Position numbers and translations under genes: made by a program. 64,000 bases of DNA from Bacilli bacterium (GTDB lineage Bacteria; Bacillota_I; Bacilli_A; RFN20; CAG-826): positions 62,001 to 126,000 of the forward strand of contig JALCSW010000002.1 of assembly GCA_022653695.1 (NCBI GenBank), given 5' to 3'. Below, piece after piece: positions 36,703 through 45,430 of the stretch. The notes under the pieces were generated by a model. That model saw only the letters and a program-made list of their open reading frames with translations. It had not been told where the DNA came from and did not search any database. Every line of letters starts with the position of its first letter. Position 1 is the stretch's first letter.

Positions 36703-38706
36703 ATGTATCAGAAAAAACCGTTATGCAACGTTGACGACCTTGCCATCGCCGCCATCAGAAGCCTCGTGATCGACGAGACCAACCAGGCCAAGAGCGGCCA
36801 TCCCGGGATGGCTCTCGACATCGCGCCGACCCTTTATCTCCTGTTCCGAAACCACCTTGTGAGCGACCCCGCGCACCCGGAATGGGTCAACCGCGACCGC
36901 TTCGTCCTCAGCAGCGGGCACAACAGCGCCCTTCTTTACGCGCTGCTCCATGTCTGCGGGTACGGATTGACCATCGACGACCTCCGGAAGTTCCGCCAGT
37001 TCGACTCGCTGACCCCGGGCCACCCCGAGTATGGGCGCACCATAGGGGTGGACGCCACGGCCGGGCCTTTGGGACAGGGCATCAGCCAAGCCGTTGGCAT
37101 GGCGATGGCCGAGCGGGCCGTCGCCGCCTCGTATAGGGGCGACGAGGCCATCATGAGCCACTTCACCTATTGCCTATGCGGAGACGGATGCCTGGAGGAG
37201 GGCCTCTCCCAGGAGGCGCTTTCCCTCGCGGGGCTCCATAAACTCGAGAAGCTCGTCCTTATCTACGACGAGAACGGGTCGACGCTCGACGGGCCGACCT
37301 CGGCCTCCCTCATCGAGGACGAGGGGCTTCGCTTTCAGGCCTCCGGCTGGCGCGTGATCGAGGTCGGGGACGGAAACGACCTCGCCTCCGTCGACGAAGC
37401 CATCGAGAAAGCCAAGACGCCGATGGGAAAGCCGACGCTCATCATCGTCCACACCGTGATCGGTTACGGGACTTCTTTGGCCGGCAGCCACAAATGCCAC
37501 GGCAGCCCCCTCGGTCTCGACGAAGGGGCCAAAGCCAAAGCGAATTACGGCTACGGCTATCCCCCCTTCACCGTCCCGAAGGAAGTCTACGATCTCCTTA
37601 AAACGACCTTCGCCGCCCGCGGCGAGGAAGCCTACGGAAAGTGGCAGGAAGACTACGCCGCCTTCAAGAATTCGCATCCAGGGGAGGCCATCCGCTTCGA
37701 GAAAGCCTTTAAGCGCGAGACCGAGGGGTTCCTTCCCCCGGAGCCCGAATACGTGAATGAGGCCTCCCGCCGAACGAGCGGGAAAATCGTCGCCTCTCTT
37801 CACGAGGCGATGCCCTTCACCCTCGGCGGCAGCGCCGACGTGGCGAGTTCCGTCATGACCGCCATCCCGGGCGACCCGGGCTTCTCGCCTGAGCACCCCG
37901 AGGCCCACAACGTCAACTTCGGCATTCGCGAATTCGCGATGGCCGGGGCCCAAAACGGCATGCTTCTCCACGGGGGCCTCGTCACTTACGTCGGCTGTTT
38001 CCTCATCTTCAGCGATTACATGAAGAACGCCATCCGCATGTCGGCTCTTGAGCGCGTCCCGGCCATTTACCTCTTCAGCCACGACTCGATCGCCGTCGGG
38101 GAAGACGGGCCGACCCATGAGCCGGTCGAGCAACTGACCGCCCTCCGCCTCATCCCCGGAATCCACCTCATCCGCCCGGCGGACGCGCGGGAGACTTATG
38201 GGGCCTGGCGACTCGCCCTTCTTTCCAAAAACGTCCCAAATTGCCTCATTCTGTCGCGGCAGACACTGCCGCTTCTCGAGCGTTCGGAGGCCGATAAAGT
38301 CGGCAAAGGGGCCTACATCGTCTATCCCAACGCCAAGGCGACCGTCCAGTTCTTGGCCACCGGCAGCGAGGTCTCCCTCGCCATCGAGGCCGCCAAAATC
38401 GCCAAGGAGAAAGCGGGTTTGGAGGCCGAAGTCGTCTCGATGCCGTGTTTGGAGCTTTTCGAGGAGCAGGACGAAGCCTACAAAGCCTCGGTCCTGCGTC
38501 TCCCAAAGAGCAACCGCTGCAGCTTCGAGATGGGATCGGGCGCCATGTGGTATCGCTACGCCGACCACGTGTATTCAATCGAGTCCTTCGGCAAGAGCGC
38601 CCCGGCGAGCCAAGTGCTCGACGCTTTCGGCTTCACCCCCGCCAAGGCGGCCGCGTGGGCGGTTAGCCTCAAGGAGGGGTTTGCTTCCGGGCCTTGGAGC
38701 AAGTAA
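36703..38706 (+). CDS. tkt: Transketolase
   Basis: A 667-residue thiamine-diphosphate enzyme that moves two-carbon units between sugar phosphates in the non-oxidative pentose phosphate pathway. It shows KSGHPGMALD, the thiamine-binding stretch GDGCLEEGLSQEALSLAG with YDENGSTLDG, GHKCHG-like substrate contacts (AGSHKCHGSP), the pyrimidine domain (FGIREFAMAGAQNGM), and SHDSIAVGEDGPTHEPVEQL, the transketolase signature. The C-terminal domain is complete. It has its own promoter. The erythrose and xylulose phosphates it handles link glycolysis to the pentose pathway. Confidence 0.96.
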   Translation: MYQKKPLCNVDDLAIAAIRSLVIDETNQAKSGHPGMALDIAPTLYLLFRNHLVSDPAHPEWVNRDRFVLSSGHNSALLYALLHVCGYGLTIDDLRKFRQFDSLTPGHPEYGRTIGVDATAGPLGQGISQAVGMAMAERAVAASYRGDEAIMSHFTYCLCGDGCLEEGLSQEALSLAGLHKLEKLVLIYDENGSTLDGPTSASLIEDEGLRFQASGWRVIEVGDGNDLASVDEAIEKAKTPMGKPTLIIVHTVIGYGTSLAGSHKCHGSPLGLDEGAKAKANYGYGYPPFTVPKEVYDLLKTTFAARGEEAYGKWQEDYAAFKNSHPGEAIRFEKAFKRETEGFLPPEPEYVNEASRRTSGKIVASLHEAMPFTLGGSADVASSVMTAIPGDPGFSPEHPEAHNVNFGIREFAMAGAQNGMLLHGGLVTYVGCFLIFSDYMKNAIRMSALERVPAIYLFSHDSIAVGEDGPTHEPVEQLTALRLIPGIHLIRPADARETYGAWRLALLSKNVPNCLILSRQTLPLLERSEADKVGKGAYIVYPNAKATVQFLATGSEVSLAIEAAKIAKEKAGLEAEVVSMPCLELFEEQDEAYKASVLRLPKSNRCSFEMGSGAMWYRYADHVYSIESFGKSAPASQVLDAFGFTPAKAAAWAVSLKEGFASGPWSK

Positions 38707-38709
38707 AAT
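38681..38709 (+). promoter_or_regulatory. Promoter of the Asp23-nusB-xse block, leaderless type
   Basis: TTGCTT (38681-38686) and TAAAAT (38704-38709) are 17 bases apart, inside the end of tkt. The -10 ends six bases before the ATG at 38716, so transcription would start at the start codon. No ribosome-binding site is present. Confidence 0.6.
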
Positions 38710-38715
38710 CAGGTT

Positions 38716-39051
38716 ATGGCAATTTCCTACTATCGTCTCGAGAATTACGGAAAGAACGGCACGACCGCGATTTCCCTATCGACTTTCGAGGCCATCGCGA
38801 CCATCGCCGCCTCCTCCCTCGAAGACGTCACCGTCACGAAAAAACGCAAGGATTTTTGGCTCACCAAGCCCGTTTCGGCCTCCCTTAAGAAGGACGGGCG
38901 GGTCCAGGTTTCCCTCGAGGTGAACGTCAAGAAAGGCGCCAAGGTCGACGAGACATGCACCAAGATCCAGCAAGAGGTGGCCTCCGCCATCGAAATGATG
39001 TGCGAAACGGTCCCCGTCCGGATCATCATCAAGGTCGCCGCCTTGCAATAG
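38716..39051 (+). CDS. Asp23/Gls24 family envelope stress response protein (YqhY-like)
   Basis: A 111-residue protein of the Asp23/Gls24 (DUF322) family: ISLSTFEAIATIAASSLEDV at the start, VQVSLEVNVKKGAKVDETC in the middle, and ASAIEMMCETVPVRIIIKV at the end. In Bacillus the homologue yqhY lies just before nusB, as here. These cytoplasmic proteins are linked to envelope stress or lipid metabolism, and the exact activity is not known. A -10 box lies six bases before the ATG with no ribosome-binding site. Confidence 0.85.
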   Translation: MAISYYRLENYGKNGTTAISLSTFEAIATIAASSLEDVTVTKKRKDFWLTKPVSASLKKDGRVQVSLEVNVKKGAKVDETCTKIQQEVASAIEMMCETVPVRIIIKVAALQ

Positions 39052-39055
39052 GAAA

Positions 39056-39553
39056 ATGGCTCACGCGAAAGAGCCGATCCCCGATTGCGACAAGGCTTTG
39101 GCCAGCTATCAAAAAAGCTGCCTGAGCCTTTTTTATCCCTCCCTCATCGGATTTCTCGCCACGGCCCTTGGCTTCTCCCTCTCCATGGCGGCGGACTTTC
39201 AGATGTCCGTCTCCCGTTCTTTGGGGGTTTATTTAGCCGCGCGGCCCTTGTCCGGCAACGCCGCCCTTTCCTCGGCCGTCTCCCTCGCCTTCGCGGCCCT
39301 CATCGTCGTCTTGTTCGCCTTCCTCGCTTTGAAGGCGGCGAAAGGGAAACTGTGGGCCCTCATCGTCGCGAGCGCCCTTTATTTAGGCGACTTCGCCTAT
39401 GGGATCGCCCTGATTTTCCCCGTTTATGGACGAATGGGCATTCTCGATTGGTCGCTCGCCCTCGCCACGCACGTCGTTTTCCTCGCTCTTTTCTCCCTAA
39501 CTTTCGTTAAGTATGTTAAACTATCACGGCTCTTTAAGAAGAGCCGCCCCTAG
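39056..39553 (+). CDS. Four-span membrane protein, unknown function
   Basis: A 165-residue integral membrane protein with about four hydrophobic segments (SLFYPSLIGFLATALGFSLS; SSAVSLAFAALIVVLFAFLA; LWALIVASALYLGDFAYGIA; ALATHVVFLALFSLTFV) and a basic C-terminus. I do not recognise a family. It lies four bases after the Asp23-family gene and ends five bases before nusB, so it is in the same transcription unit. Asp23-family proteins are often anchored by a small membrane partner, so this could be such an anchor; that is inference from position. Confidence 0.68.
   Translation: MAHAKEPIPDCDKALASYQKSCLSLFYPSLIGFLATALGFSLSMAADFQMSVSRSLGVYLAARPLSGNAALSSAVSLAFAALIVVLFAFLALKAAKGKLWALIVASALYLGDFAYGIALIFPVYGRMGILDWSLALATHVVFLALFSLTFVKYVKLSRLFKKSRP
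39527..39546 (+). promoter_or_regulatory. Perfect hairpin just upstream of nusB
   Basis: CGGCTCTT and AAGAGCCG form an 8-bp stem around TAAG. It overlaps the last codons of the membrane-protein gene and lies 11 bases before the nusB ATG. There is no T run, so it is not a terminator. It may affect nusB translation or mRNA processing. Confidence 0.45.
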
Positions 39554-39557
39554 CAAC

Positions 39558-39980
39558 ATGAAAACCGAAACCAGCCGCAACCAAGAAGAACTCTTCGCCA
39601 TGAACGCCATCTACGCGTTTTTGACTTACCTCGACATGAAACAGGACGTCGATCTGGAAGCCGCCGTCTCCTCCGGCAGCGGCGCGAGTTACGAGAAAAG
39701 CCCGCTTTTCGTGAAGGAAATCGCGCTTGAGGCGGTCAAGCATTACGCCGAAATCGTCGCCGCGTTCGCCCCGAATATGCGGAAATGGACGTTCGGACGG
39801 CTCAACCGCGTCGAGCAAGCCATCCTCATTCTCGCCTATACCCATTTCTATTACGTCGATCCCACAATCGGGAAACCGATCGTCATCGACGTGGCGGTCC
39901 GGCAAGCCAAGGGCTACCTCGACGGGGCCGATTACAAATTCGTGAACGCCATTCTGGACAAGGTGCTGATCCGTGGATAG
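39558..39980 (+). CDS. nusB: Transcription antitermination factor NusB
   Basis: A 140-residue NusB. The family pattern is clear: RNQEELFAMNAIYAFLTY at the start, KWTFGRLNRVEQAILILAYTHF, PIVIDVAVRQAKGYLDGADYKFVNAILDKVL at the end. NusB with NusE binds boxA RNA and supports antitermination in rRNA operons. ATG 39558 is chosen because it gives the conserved N-terminus; an upstream ATG would overlap the membrane-protein gene. No good ribosome-binding site is seen, and a hairpin lies just upstream. Its end overlaps xseA by eight bases. Confidence 0.93.
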   Translation: MKTETSRNQEELFAMNAIYAFLTYLDMKQDVDLEAAVSSGSGASYEKSPLFVKEIALEAVKHYAEIVAAFAPNMRKWTFGRLNRVEQAILILAYTHFYYVDPTIGKPIVIDVAVRQAKGYLDGADYKFVNAILDKVLIRG

Positions 39981-41163
39981 AAAAGCCCCCTTCCTCACCG
40001 TTTCGCAGCTTAACGGCTACGTGAAAGCCCTTATCGACGGCGTGGACGGCTTCCGCGGGCTCACCATAAAAGGCGAGATCAGCAATTTCAAACGTTACCC
40101 CAACGCCGCCTATTTCGACCTAAAAGACGAACGGAGCGTCCTCTCGTGCCTGATGTGGAGCGATTCGCTTTTCTATTTGCCGTTCGAACCCAAGGACGGG
40201 GACGAGGTCCTCGCCACCGGGAACCTTCAGGTCTATCAGCCCAAAGGCCGCTACCAGCTCTACGTCCGCGGCATCGAGCTTTATGGCCAAGGGGCGGAAC
40301 TGCTTCGTCTTGAGGCGCTAAGGAAGAAACTCTCCGCCGAGGGCCTTTTCGCGGAAAGCCGGAAACGCCCGTTGCCCCTTTTCCCGAAAGCCATCGGCCT
40401 CATCGTGGGCGCCGGCAGCGCCGCCGAGGCCGATCTCATCAAGAACATCCAGCGGCGGTGGCCGCTTGCGGATATTCTCGTTTTCCCTTCGCTCGTCCAG
40501 GGCGCCTCCGCCCCCAAAGACCTTTTGCGGGCCTACGATCTTTCGGCGACTCGTAATCTGAGCACCCTCATCTTCGCCCGCGGGGGCGGAAGCAACGAGG
40601 ATCTGTCGGCCTTTAACGACGAGGCGCTCGTGCGCGCCGTGGCGAAGAGCCCCGTTCCGACGATTTCGGCCGTCGGTCACGAAGTCGACTTCACATTGCT
40701 CGATTACGTCGTCGACAAACGCGTGTCGACCCCGACGGCCGCGGCGGAGGCCGCCACGCCGGACGAAGGCGAAATCAGGCAAAGGATCGACGAGGCCTCA
40801 TCGTCCCTTCTCACCGATATGGCGCGGATCGTCTCCAAGAAAAGGAACGAGGTCGCCAGCCTTTCCGAACGGCCCTTCTTCAAAAACCCGAGATCGATGT
40901 ACAAAGAAGCCAAAGGCGAAGTCCTGGAACTCGGACGAAGGCTCGCCATGGCGTTAAGCGGGGCCTTCGCGCTTCAAAAATCGTCCTTGCGCCGCTATGA
41001 CGAACGGCTGGACGCCCTCAACCCATACCGCGTTTTGGAGCGTGGGTACTCCATAACCGAGAACGGCGAGGGGCTCATCGTGAAATCCGTGAAGGACGTG
41101 AAAAAGGGCGACACCCTCAAGACGCGCCTCAAGGATGGTATAATCGTTTCAAAGGTCCAATAG
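39973..41163 (+). CDS. xseA: Exodeoxyribonuclease VII large subunit
   Basis: A 396-residue XseA. It starts with the OB-fold nucleic-acid binding domain (TVSQLNGYVKALIDG, GEISNFKRYPNAAYFDLKD) and has the catalytic core with FARGGGSNEDLSAFNDE and SAVGHEVDFTLLDYV. A helical C-terminal part follows, ending in ALNPYRVLERGYSI. With XseB it degrades single-stranded DNA in both directions to short oligonucleotides. The start is GTG at 39973, overlapping nusB by eight bases. folD, found between nusB and xseA in Bacillus, is absent. Confidence 0.95.
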   Translation: MDRKAPFLTVSQLNGYVKALIDGVDGFRGLTIKGEISNFKRYPNAAYFDLKDERSVLSCLMWSDSLFYLPFEPKDGDEVLATGNLQVYQPKGRYQLYVRGIELYGQGAELLRLEALRKKLSAEGLFAESRKRPLPLFPKAIGLIVGAGSAAEADLIKNIQRRWPLADILVFPSLVQGASAPKDLLRAYDLSATRNLSTLIFARGGGSNEDLSAFNDEALVRAVAKSPVPTISAVGHEVDFTLLDYVVDKRVSTPTAAAEAATPDEGEIRQRIDEASSSLLTDMARIVSKKRNEVASLSERPFFKNPRSMYKEAKGEVLELGRRLAMALSGAFALQKSSLRRYDERLDALNPYRVLERGYSITENGEGLIVKSVKDVKKGDTLKTRLKDGIIVSKVQ

Positions 41164-41174
41164 GAGGAATCGGC

Positions 41175-41384
41175 ATGGCGGAAAAGAAAGAACGGACGTT
41201 CGAGGAAAAGCTGAGTCGCCTCCAGGAGATCGTGGAGAAAGTGGAGGGAGAGACCCTTCCTTTGGAGGAGTCCATGAGACTCTTCCAAGAAGGCAAGACC
41301 CTCGTGGCTGATCTCGACAAGACGCTTGACGAAGCCGAGGAGAAGATTGGGAAATTCGAAGTGGTCGATAAAACATCAAAGTAG
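41175..41384 (+). CDS. xseB: Exodeoxyribonuclease VII small subunit
   Basis: A 69-residue XseB with the family pattern FEEKLSRLQEIVEKVEGETL and PLEESMRLFQEGKTLVADLDKTLDEAEEKI, two helices that pack on XseA. AGGAGG precedes the ATG with good spacing, 11 bases after the xseA stop. In Bacillus ispA would follow; here dxs comes directly. Confidence 0.93.
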   Translation: MAEKKERTFEEKLSRLQEIVEKVEGETLPLEESMRLFQEGKTLVADLDKTLDEAEEKIGKFEVVDKTSK

Positions 41385-41413
41385 AATATTAGTAGTTTTA
41401 AGGTTGTTTCACG

Positions 41414-43282
41414 ATGAAAAAAAACGTAGATTACATCGACATAAAATCAATAAAAGATCCTAATTTTGTCAAAAACTTGGATTATAAATCTGTTACGGCT
41501 TTATGCCATGACATCCGCGAAGAGATCATCCACGAGACGAGCCTGTACGGCGGTCACCTTTCAAGCAATCTCGGCGTCGTCGAACTGACGGTCGCCCTCT
41601 ATCGTTCCTTCAACTTCCCGACGGACAAACTCATCTTCGACGTCGGGCATCAATGCTATACGCACAAGATCCTGACCGGCCGCTCGCTCGACCATCTTCG
41701 CCAAAAAGGTTTCGTGAGCGGTTTCGAGGACCGGGACGAATCGATCTACGATTGCTATGAGGCCGGCCATAGCGGAACGGCCATCTCAGCGGCCGAGGGA
41801 TTCGCGATCGCTCGCGAAAGAAAGCATGGGAACTACAACATCGTGGCCGTCGTCGGCGACGCCTCGATCGTCAACGGTCTTTCCTTCGAGGCCCTTAACA
41901 ATATCGGTTCCCGCCGCGAGAAGGTCATCATCGTCCTCAACGATAACGATATGTCGATATCGCGGCCCGTCGGCGGTTTGGGCAAATTCTTCCGCTCGAT
42001 TTCAACCCAGCGTGGCTACAACAAGGTCAAGACTTGGTACAAGACGACGCTAAACAAGACGAAATTGGGCCATCATGTCTACAATTTCTCATATTGGATC
42101 AAGAGCCACCTCAAGGCAGCCCTCGTTCCGACGACCATGTTCGACAATATCGGCCTTACCTACATCGGCCCCATCGACGGGCACGACGTCAACGCCCTCG
42201 ATCGCGCCTTCAAAAAAGCCAAGAACACGACCAAATCCACGATCGTCCACGTTTATACGACCAAAGGGAAAGGGTACGGACCGGCCGAACGCGACCAAAT
42301 CGGATATTGGCACGGCGTGACGCCTTTCACGATCGCGACGGGAAAGCCGCTCAACATGCACGAGGGGCAATTCAGTTGGAGCCATTTCATGGGCGAATGC
42401 GTCCATGAGGTCCTCAAAGAGCGCCCCGACGTCGAACTTGTCGTCCCGGCCATGATCCGGGGCTCAGGGCTTGACGATTGCTTTGCGGATTTCCCGGACC
42501 AATGCGTGGACGTCGGCATCGCCGAAGAGCACGCGATCACGCTCGCGGGTTCGCTGTCAATCAACGGAATCCACCCGATAGTGGCCATCTATTCGACTTT
42601 CTTACAACGCGCTTACGACGAACTGAGCCACGATTGCGCCCGTTTGGGCGCCAATATGACACTCCTCATCGATCGGGCGGGCCTCGTGGGGCCGAACGGG
42701 GAAACCCACCAAGGCATCTATGACGAGGCGTTCCTCAAATCGATCCCTGGCGTCGTCGTCTCGATGCCTTCGACCCTCGAGGAAGCCAAAGGTTTGCTGA
42801 ATCTGTCTTTGTCGGAGACGCATGGGGTTTTCGCGATCCGCTATCCGCATTCCCTGACCGCCATCCCCGAGAGGATGGGGTCGTCGGCGATTGAATTCGG
42901 TAAATGGTTATCGATAAAGAAAGCCGAGAACGGGTGCTATGTTTTGGGCGTCGGACCGATGGGGCACGCCCTTTGCGAGCGTCTCAAAAAGGAAAATTCG
43001 CCTTGGGGCTTCGTCAATCCGCTTTTCCTTAACCCTCTTGATCAAAACGCTCTTCGCGATCTCGCCCATGCCCACGCGCTTTACGTTTATGATCCTTACG
43101 GAACGCGCGAGGGTTTTGCCGAGAGCCTTGAATCCGCCCTCTTCGCGAATGGCTTCCGCGGCCTTTTCGCTTGCCGGACCGCCCCGACGGCTTTCGTTCA
43201 GCACGCCTCGCTCAGCGATCAGCTGACCGACAACGGCCTCACCGTGAGCCAAGCCTTTTCCGAACTCTCGTCGCTCTTATGA
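41414..43282 (+). CDS. dxs: 1-Deoxy-D-xylulose-5-phosphate synthase
   Basis: A 622-residue thiamine-diphosphate enzyme making DXP from pyruvate and glyceraldehyde 3-phosphate, the first step of the MEP isoprenoid pathway. Visible motifs include GGHLSSNLGVVELTVAL, FDVGHQCYTHKILTGR, the cofactor site GDASIVNGLSFEALNN with LNDNDMSIS, and DVGIAEEHAITLAGSL with HDCARLGANMTLLIDRAGLVG. The upstream gap holds TAGAAT (41382-41387) and the motif ATTAGTAGTT. ispG and ispH of the same pathway are at 59.7 and 63.1 kb. ispA, the prenyl synthase gene usually between xseB and dxs, is missing here. Confidence 0.95.
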   Translation: MKKNVDYIDIKSIKDPNFVKNLDYKSVTALCHDIREEIIHETSLYGGHLSSNLGVVELTVALYRSFNFPTDKLIFDVGHQCYTHKILTGRSLDHLRQKGFVSGFEDRDESIYDCYEAGHSGTAISAAEGFAIARERKHGNYNIVAVVGDASIVNGLSFEALNNIGSRREKVIIVLNDNDMSISRPVGGLGKFFRSISTQRGYNKVKTWYKTTLNKTKLGHHVYNFSYWIKSHLKAALVPTTMFDNIGLTYIGPIDGHDVNALDRAFKKAKNTTKSTIVHVYTTKGKGYGPAERDQIGYWHGVTPFTIATGKPLNMHEGQFSWSHFMGECVHEVLKERPDVELVVPAMIRGSGLDDCFADFPDQCVDVGIAEEHAITLAGSLSINGIHPIVAIYSTFLQRAYDELSHDCARLGANMTLLIDRAGLVGPNGETHQGIYDEAFLKSIPGVVVSMPSTLEEAKGLLNLSLSETHGVFAIRYPHSLTAIPERMGSSAIEFGKWLSIKKAENGCYVLGVGPMGHALCERLKKENSPWGFVNPLFLNPLDQNALRDLAHAHALYVYDPYGTREGFAESLESALFANGFRGLFACRTAPTAFVQHASLSDQLTDNGLTVSQAFSELSSLL

Positions 43283-43302
43283 TCCGGACCATCGGTTTTT
43301 GG

Positions 43303-43330
43303 TTAACATAATCACGAATTGCCTTAGAAT
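43303..43330 (+). promoter_or_regulatory. Promoter of dinB-xerD, leaderless type
   Basis: TTAACA (43303-43308) and TAGAAT (43325-43330) are 16 bases apart. The -10 ends six bases before the GTG start at 43337. The 11-base string GTTAACATAAT here recurs at 48737 in the AT-rich gap. Confidence 0.6.
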
Positions 43331-43336
43331 GGTTTC

Positions 43337-44524
43337 GTGAGCAAAATCATCATGCATGTCGACTTGAACGCCTTCTTCGCCACGGCGGAGGTTTTGCGCG
43401 ACCCCAGTTTGGCCGGGAAACCCCTGATCGTTGGGGGTTTGGGCCGACGAGGCGTCGTCTCGACGGCCTCCTACGAGGCCCGCGCCTATGGCATCCATAG
43501 CGCCATGCCGACCTACCAAGCCGTCCAGCTTTTGCCTTCCATCGTCGTCAAGCCTTGCGACTTTCCCTACTACGAGATGCTCTCCCGGAGCTTTTTCGCC
43601 TATGTGCGAAGCTATAGCCCCTTAGTCGAGGAGGCCTCGATCGACGAATGCTACGTCGACATGAGCCGTCCGATGGCGGGCGTCACGGACGTCGAGGGTT
43701 TCCTGAAGGCGTTCCAAAACGGCCTTCTCAAGCAAATCGGCCTCAAATGCTCGATCGGCGTGGCGCCGACGAAATTTCTCGCCAAAATGGGTTCCGACAT
43801 GAAGAAGCCCCTGGGGATCACGATCCTTCGGCGCCGCGACTTGGCCGCCAAACTCTATCCCTTGCCCATCGAGTCGTGCTTCGGCATCGGAAAGAAGACG
43901 GCCCCGCGCTTGCGGAGCCTCGGGATTGCGACCATCGGCGATTTCCAGCGGCGGGCCCGCGCCGACGATCCGGCCCTTCTTTCCGCGATGGGGAAGTTCT
44001 TCTACGCGGTCAAGGATTGGGTCAACGGACGGGGCGACGACTCAATCGACCTTTTGCCATTCGACCCCAAGAGCCTCGGCCACAGCGAGACTTTTGAGCA
44101 CGACACTTCCGACTATGAGGAAATAAGGGGCAAGATCGCGCAGTTGAGCCATGAAGTCGCCATGGGCGCCCAAGAAGAGGGCCGGGCCGGAAAGACGGTT
44201 CAGCTCGTCGTGAAGGACACCAATTTCAAGAGCCATGACAAATCCGTCAGCTTCCGCGACCCCACAAACAAGGAGAGCGACGTTTTCGAGCGGGCCATCG
44301 CCCTTTACGAGAAGAACTTCGTCGGATTGGAGATCCGCCTCGTCGGCGTCACGCTCCAAAACCTCATCAAACCGAGCGAGGAAACGGTTCAGATGTCCTT
44401 ATGGAACTATCGGGATTACGAGGAGATGGACCAAACTAAGCTCCTTATGAACGAACTTAACCGCCGAATGGAAAAGCCGATGCTGAAACTGGCCTCGGAG
44501 GTCAAAAAACATGACGATCGATGA
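43337..44524 (+). CDS. dinB: DNA polymerase IV (Y family)
   Basis: A 395-residue Y-family translesion polymerase. It begins KIIMHVDLNAFFATAE with the first catalytic Asp and has EEASIDECYVDMS with the second acidic pair. A helix-hairpin-helix thumb follows (CFGIGKKTAPRLRSLGIATIGDF), then the little-finger domain. It copies across damaged bases without proofreading. No beta-clamp motif of the canonical kind is obvious in the C-terminal tail. The start is GTG, with a -10 box six bases upstream and no ribosome-binding site. It overlaps xerD by 14 bases. Confidence 0.94.
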   Translation: MSKIIMHVDLNAFFATAEVLRDPSLAGKPLIVGGLGRRGVVSTASYEARAYGIHSAMPTYQAVQLLPSIVVKPCDFPYYEMLSRSFFAYVRSYSPLVEEASIDECYVDMSRPMAGVTDVEGFLKAFQNGLLKQIGLKCSIGVAPTKFLAKMGSDMKKPLGITILRRRDLAAKLYPLPIESCFGIGKKTAPRLRSLGIATIGDFQRRARADDPALLSAMGKFFYAVKDWVNGRGDDSIDLLPFDPKSLGHSETFEHDTSDYEEIRGKIAQLSHEVAMGAQEEGRAGKTVQLVVKDTNFKSHDKSVSFRDPTNKESDVFERAIALYEKNFVGLEIRLVGVTLQNLIKPSEETVQMSLWNYRDYEEMDQTKLLMNELNRRMEKPMLKLASEVKKHDDR

Positions 44525-45392
44525 GGCCGTCGGCCGTTTCTTTCAGCATCTGCGCGTCGAGAAAGGCGTGAGCGAGCGGACGATCGAGGACTACCAAGAG
44601 GACCTCAGCCTTTTCTTCCGCTCCCTCGAAAGCAAGAGGACCACCGACGACCTGCGCGCGTCCGACATCAACGATTTCATGCGCCTTCAGGCCAGAGCGG
44701 ATCTTTCCGCTTCGACCATCCTCAGGAGGCTTTCCTCCACCCGAGGGTTCTATGAGTTCCTTTCCGGTGAAAAAATACTGAAAGAGCCGCTGCCCCGTTA
44801 CGAAGGCCCCAAACCGCCAAAAAGGCTTCCGGTCGTGCTGAGCGAAGAGGAAGTCGACCGCCTTCTCGAGGCCCCCGAAATGAGCAAGGAATCCGGCATC
44901 CGCGACCGGGCGATGCTCGAAACCATGTACGCCTCGGGCCTCCGCGTGAGCGAACTCGTCGGGCTTAGGCTCGGCTCCGTCAACGCCGAAGAAGGGATCC
45001 TCACGGTCTATGGCAAAGGCAACAAGGAGCGGCGCGTCCCGATCAGCGACTTCGCGCTTTCCTATCTCGAGAAGTACGTGCGGGGGCCGCGCCGCCATAA
45101 CCTCGGGCGCGCAAGCCCTTACGTTTTTCTCAATCGCGCCGGGAAGCCCCTCTCCCGGATCTATTTCTTCCGCAAGGTCAAGGAATACGCCTCCAAGGCG
45201 GGCATCGAGAAGAGCGTTTCGCCCCACACGCTGCGCCATTGCTTCGCCACCCACCTATTGGAACACGGGGCCGAGTTGCGGGCGGTGCAGGAGATGCTGG
45301 GCCACGCCAACATCGCGACCACCCAGATTTACACCCAGGTCTCCAGCAAGCGGATCATGAGCGCCTACGATTTGTATAGCCAGCGCAAATAA
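44511..45392 (+). CDS. xerD: Tyrosine recombinase XerD
   Basis: A 293-residue tyrosine recombinase. An N-terminal SAM-like DNA-binding domain (about 1-95) is followed by the catalytic domain with Arg145 (SGLRVSEL), His239-Arg242 (HTLRHCFATHLL), His265 (LGHANIATT) and the nucleophile Tyr274. XerC/XerD pairs resolve chromosome dimers at dif; no dif site was recognised in the window. The order xerD-deoB is that of Bacillus, which supports XerD over a mobile-element integrase. It starts inside the end of dinB. Confidence 0.92.
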   Translation: MTIDEAVGRFFQHLRVEKGVSERTIEDYQEDLSLFFRSLESKRTTDDLRASDINDFMRLQARADLSASTILRRLSSTRGFYEFLSGEKILKEPLPRYEGPKPPKRLPVVLSEEEVDRLLEAPEMSKESGIRDRAMLETMYASGLRVSELVGLRLGSVNAEEGILTVYGKGNKERRVPISDFALSYLEKYVRGPRRHNLGRASPYVFLNRAGKPLSRIYFFRKVKEYASKAGIEKSVSPHTLRHCFATHLLEHGAELRAVQEMLGHANIATTQIYTQVSSKRIMSAYDLYSQRK

Positions 45393-45405
45393 AGTAATAT
45401 ATTGG

Positions 45406-45418
45406 GCGGCAAAGCCGC
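45406..45418 (+). promoter_or_regulatory. Short hairpin ahead of deoB
   Basis: GCGGC and GCCGC form a 5-bp stem around AAA, just before the deoB site GGAGAG. There is no T run. It could be a weak pause or leader element. Confidence 0.3.
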
Positions 45419-45430
45419 GGAGAGATATTT

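Noticed and set aside
37174-38568. A 464-codon reverse frame opposite tkt, and similar frames opposite both pullulanases (9828-10733, 16379-17659)
   Set aside because: These are shadows of strongly biased codons in the real genes; no ribosome-binding sites or family motifs are present.
44511-45392. Integrase of a mobile element
   Set aside because: The recombinase lies in the conserved xerD-deoB order, has XerD length and motifs, and no attachment repeats or phage genes are nearby.
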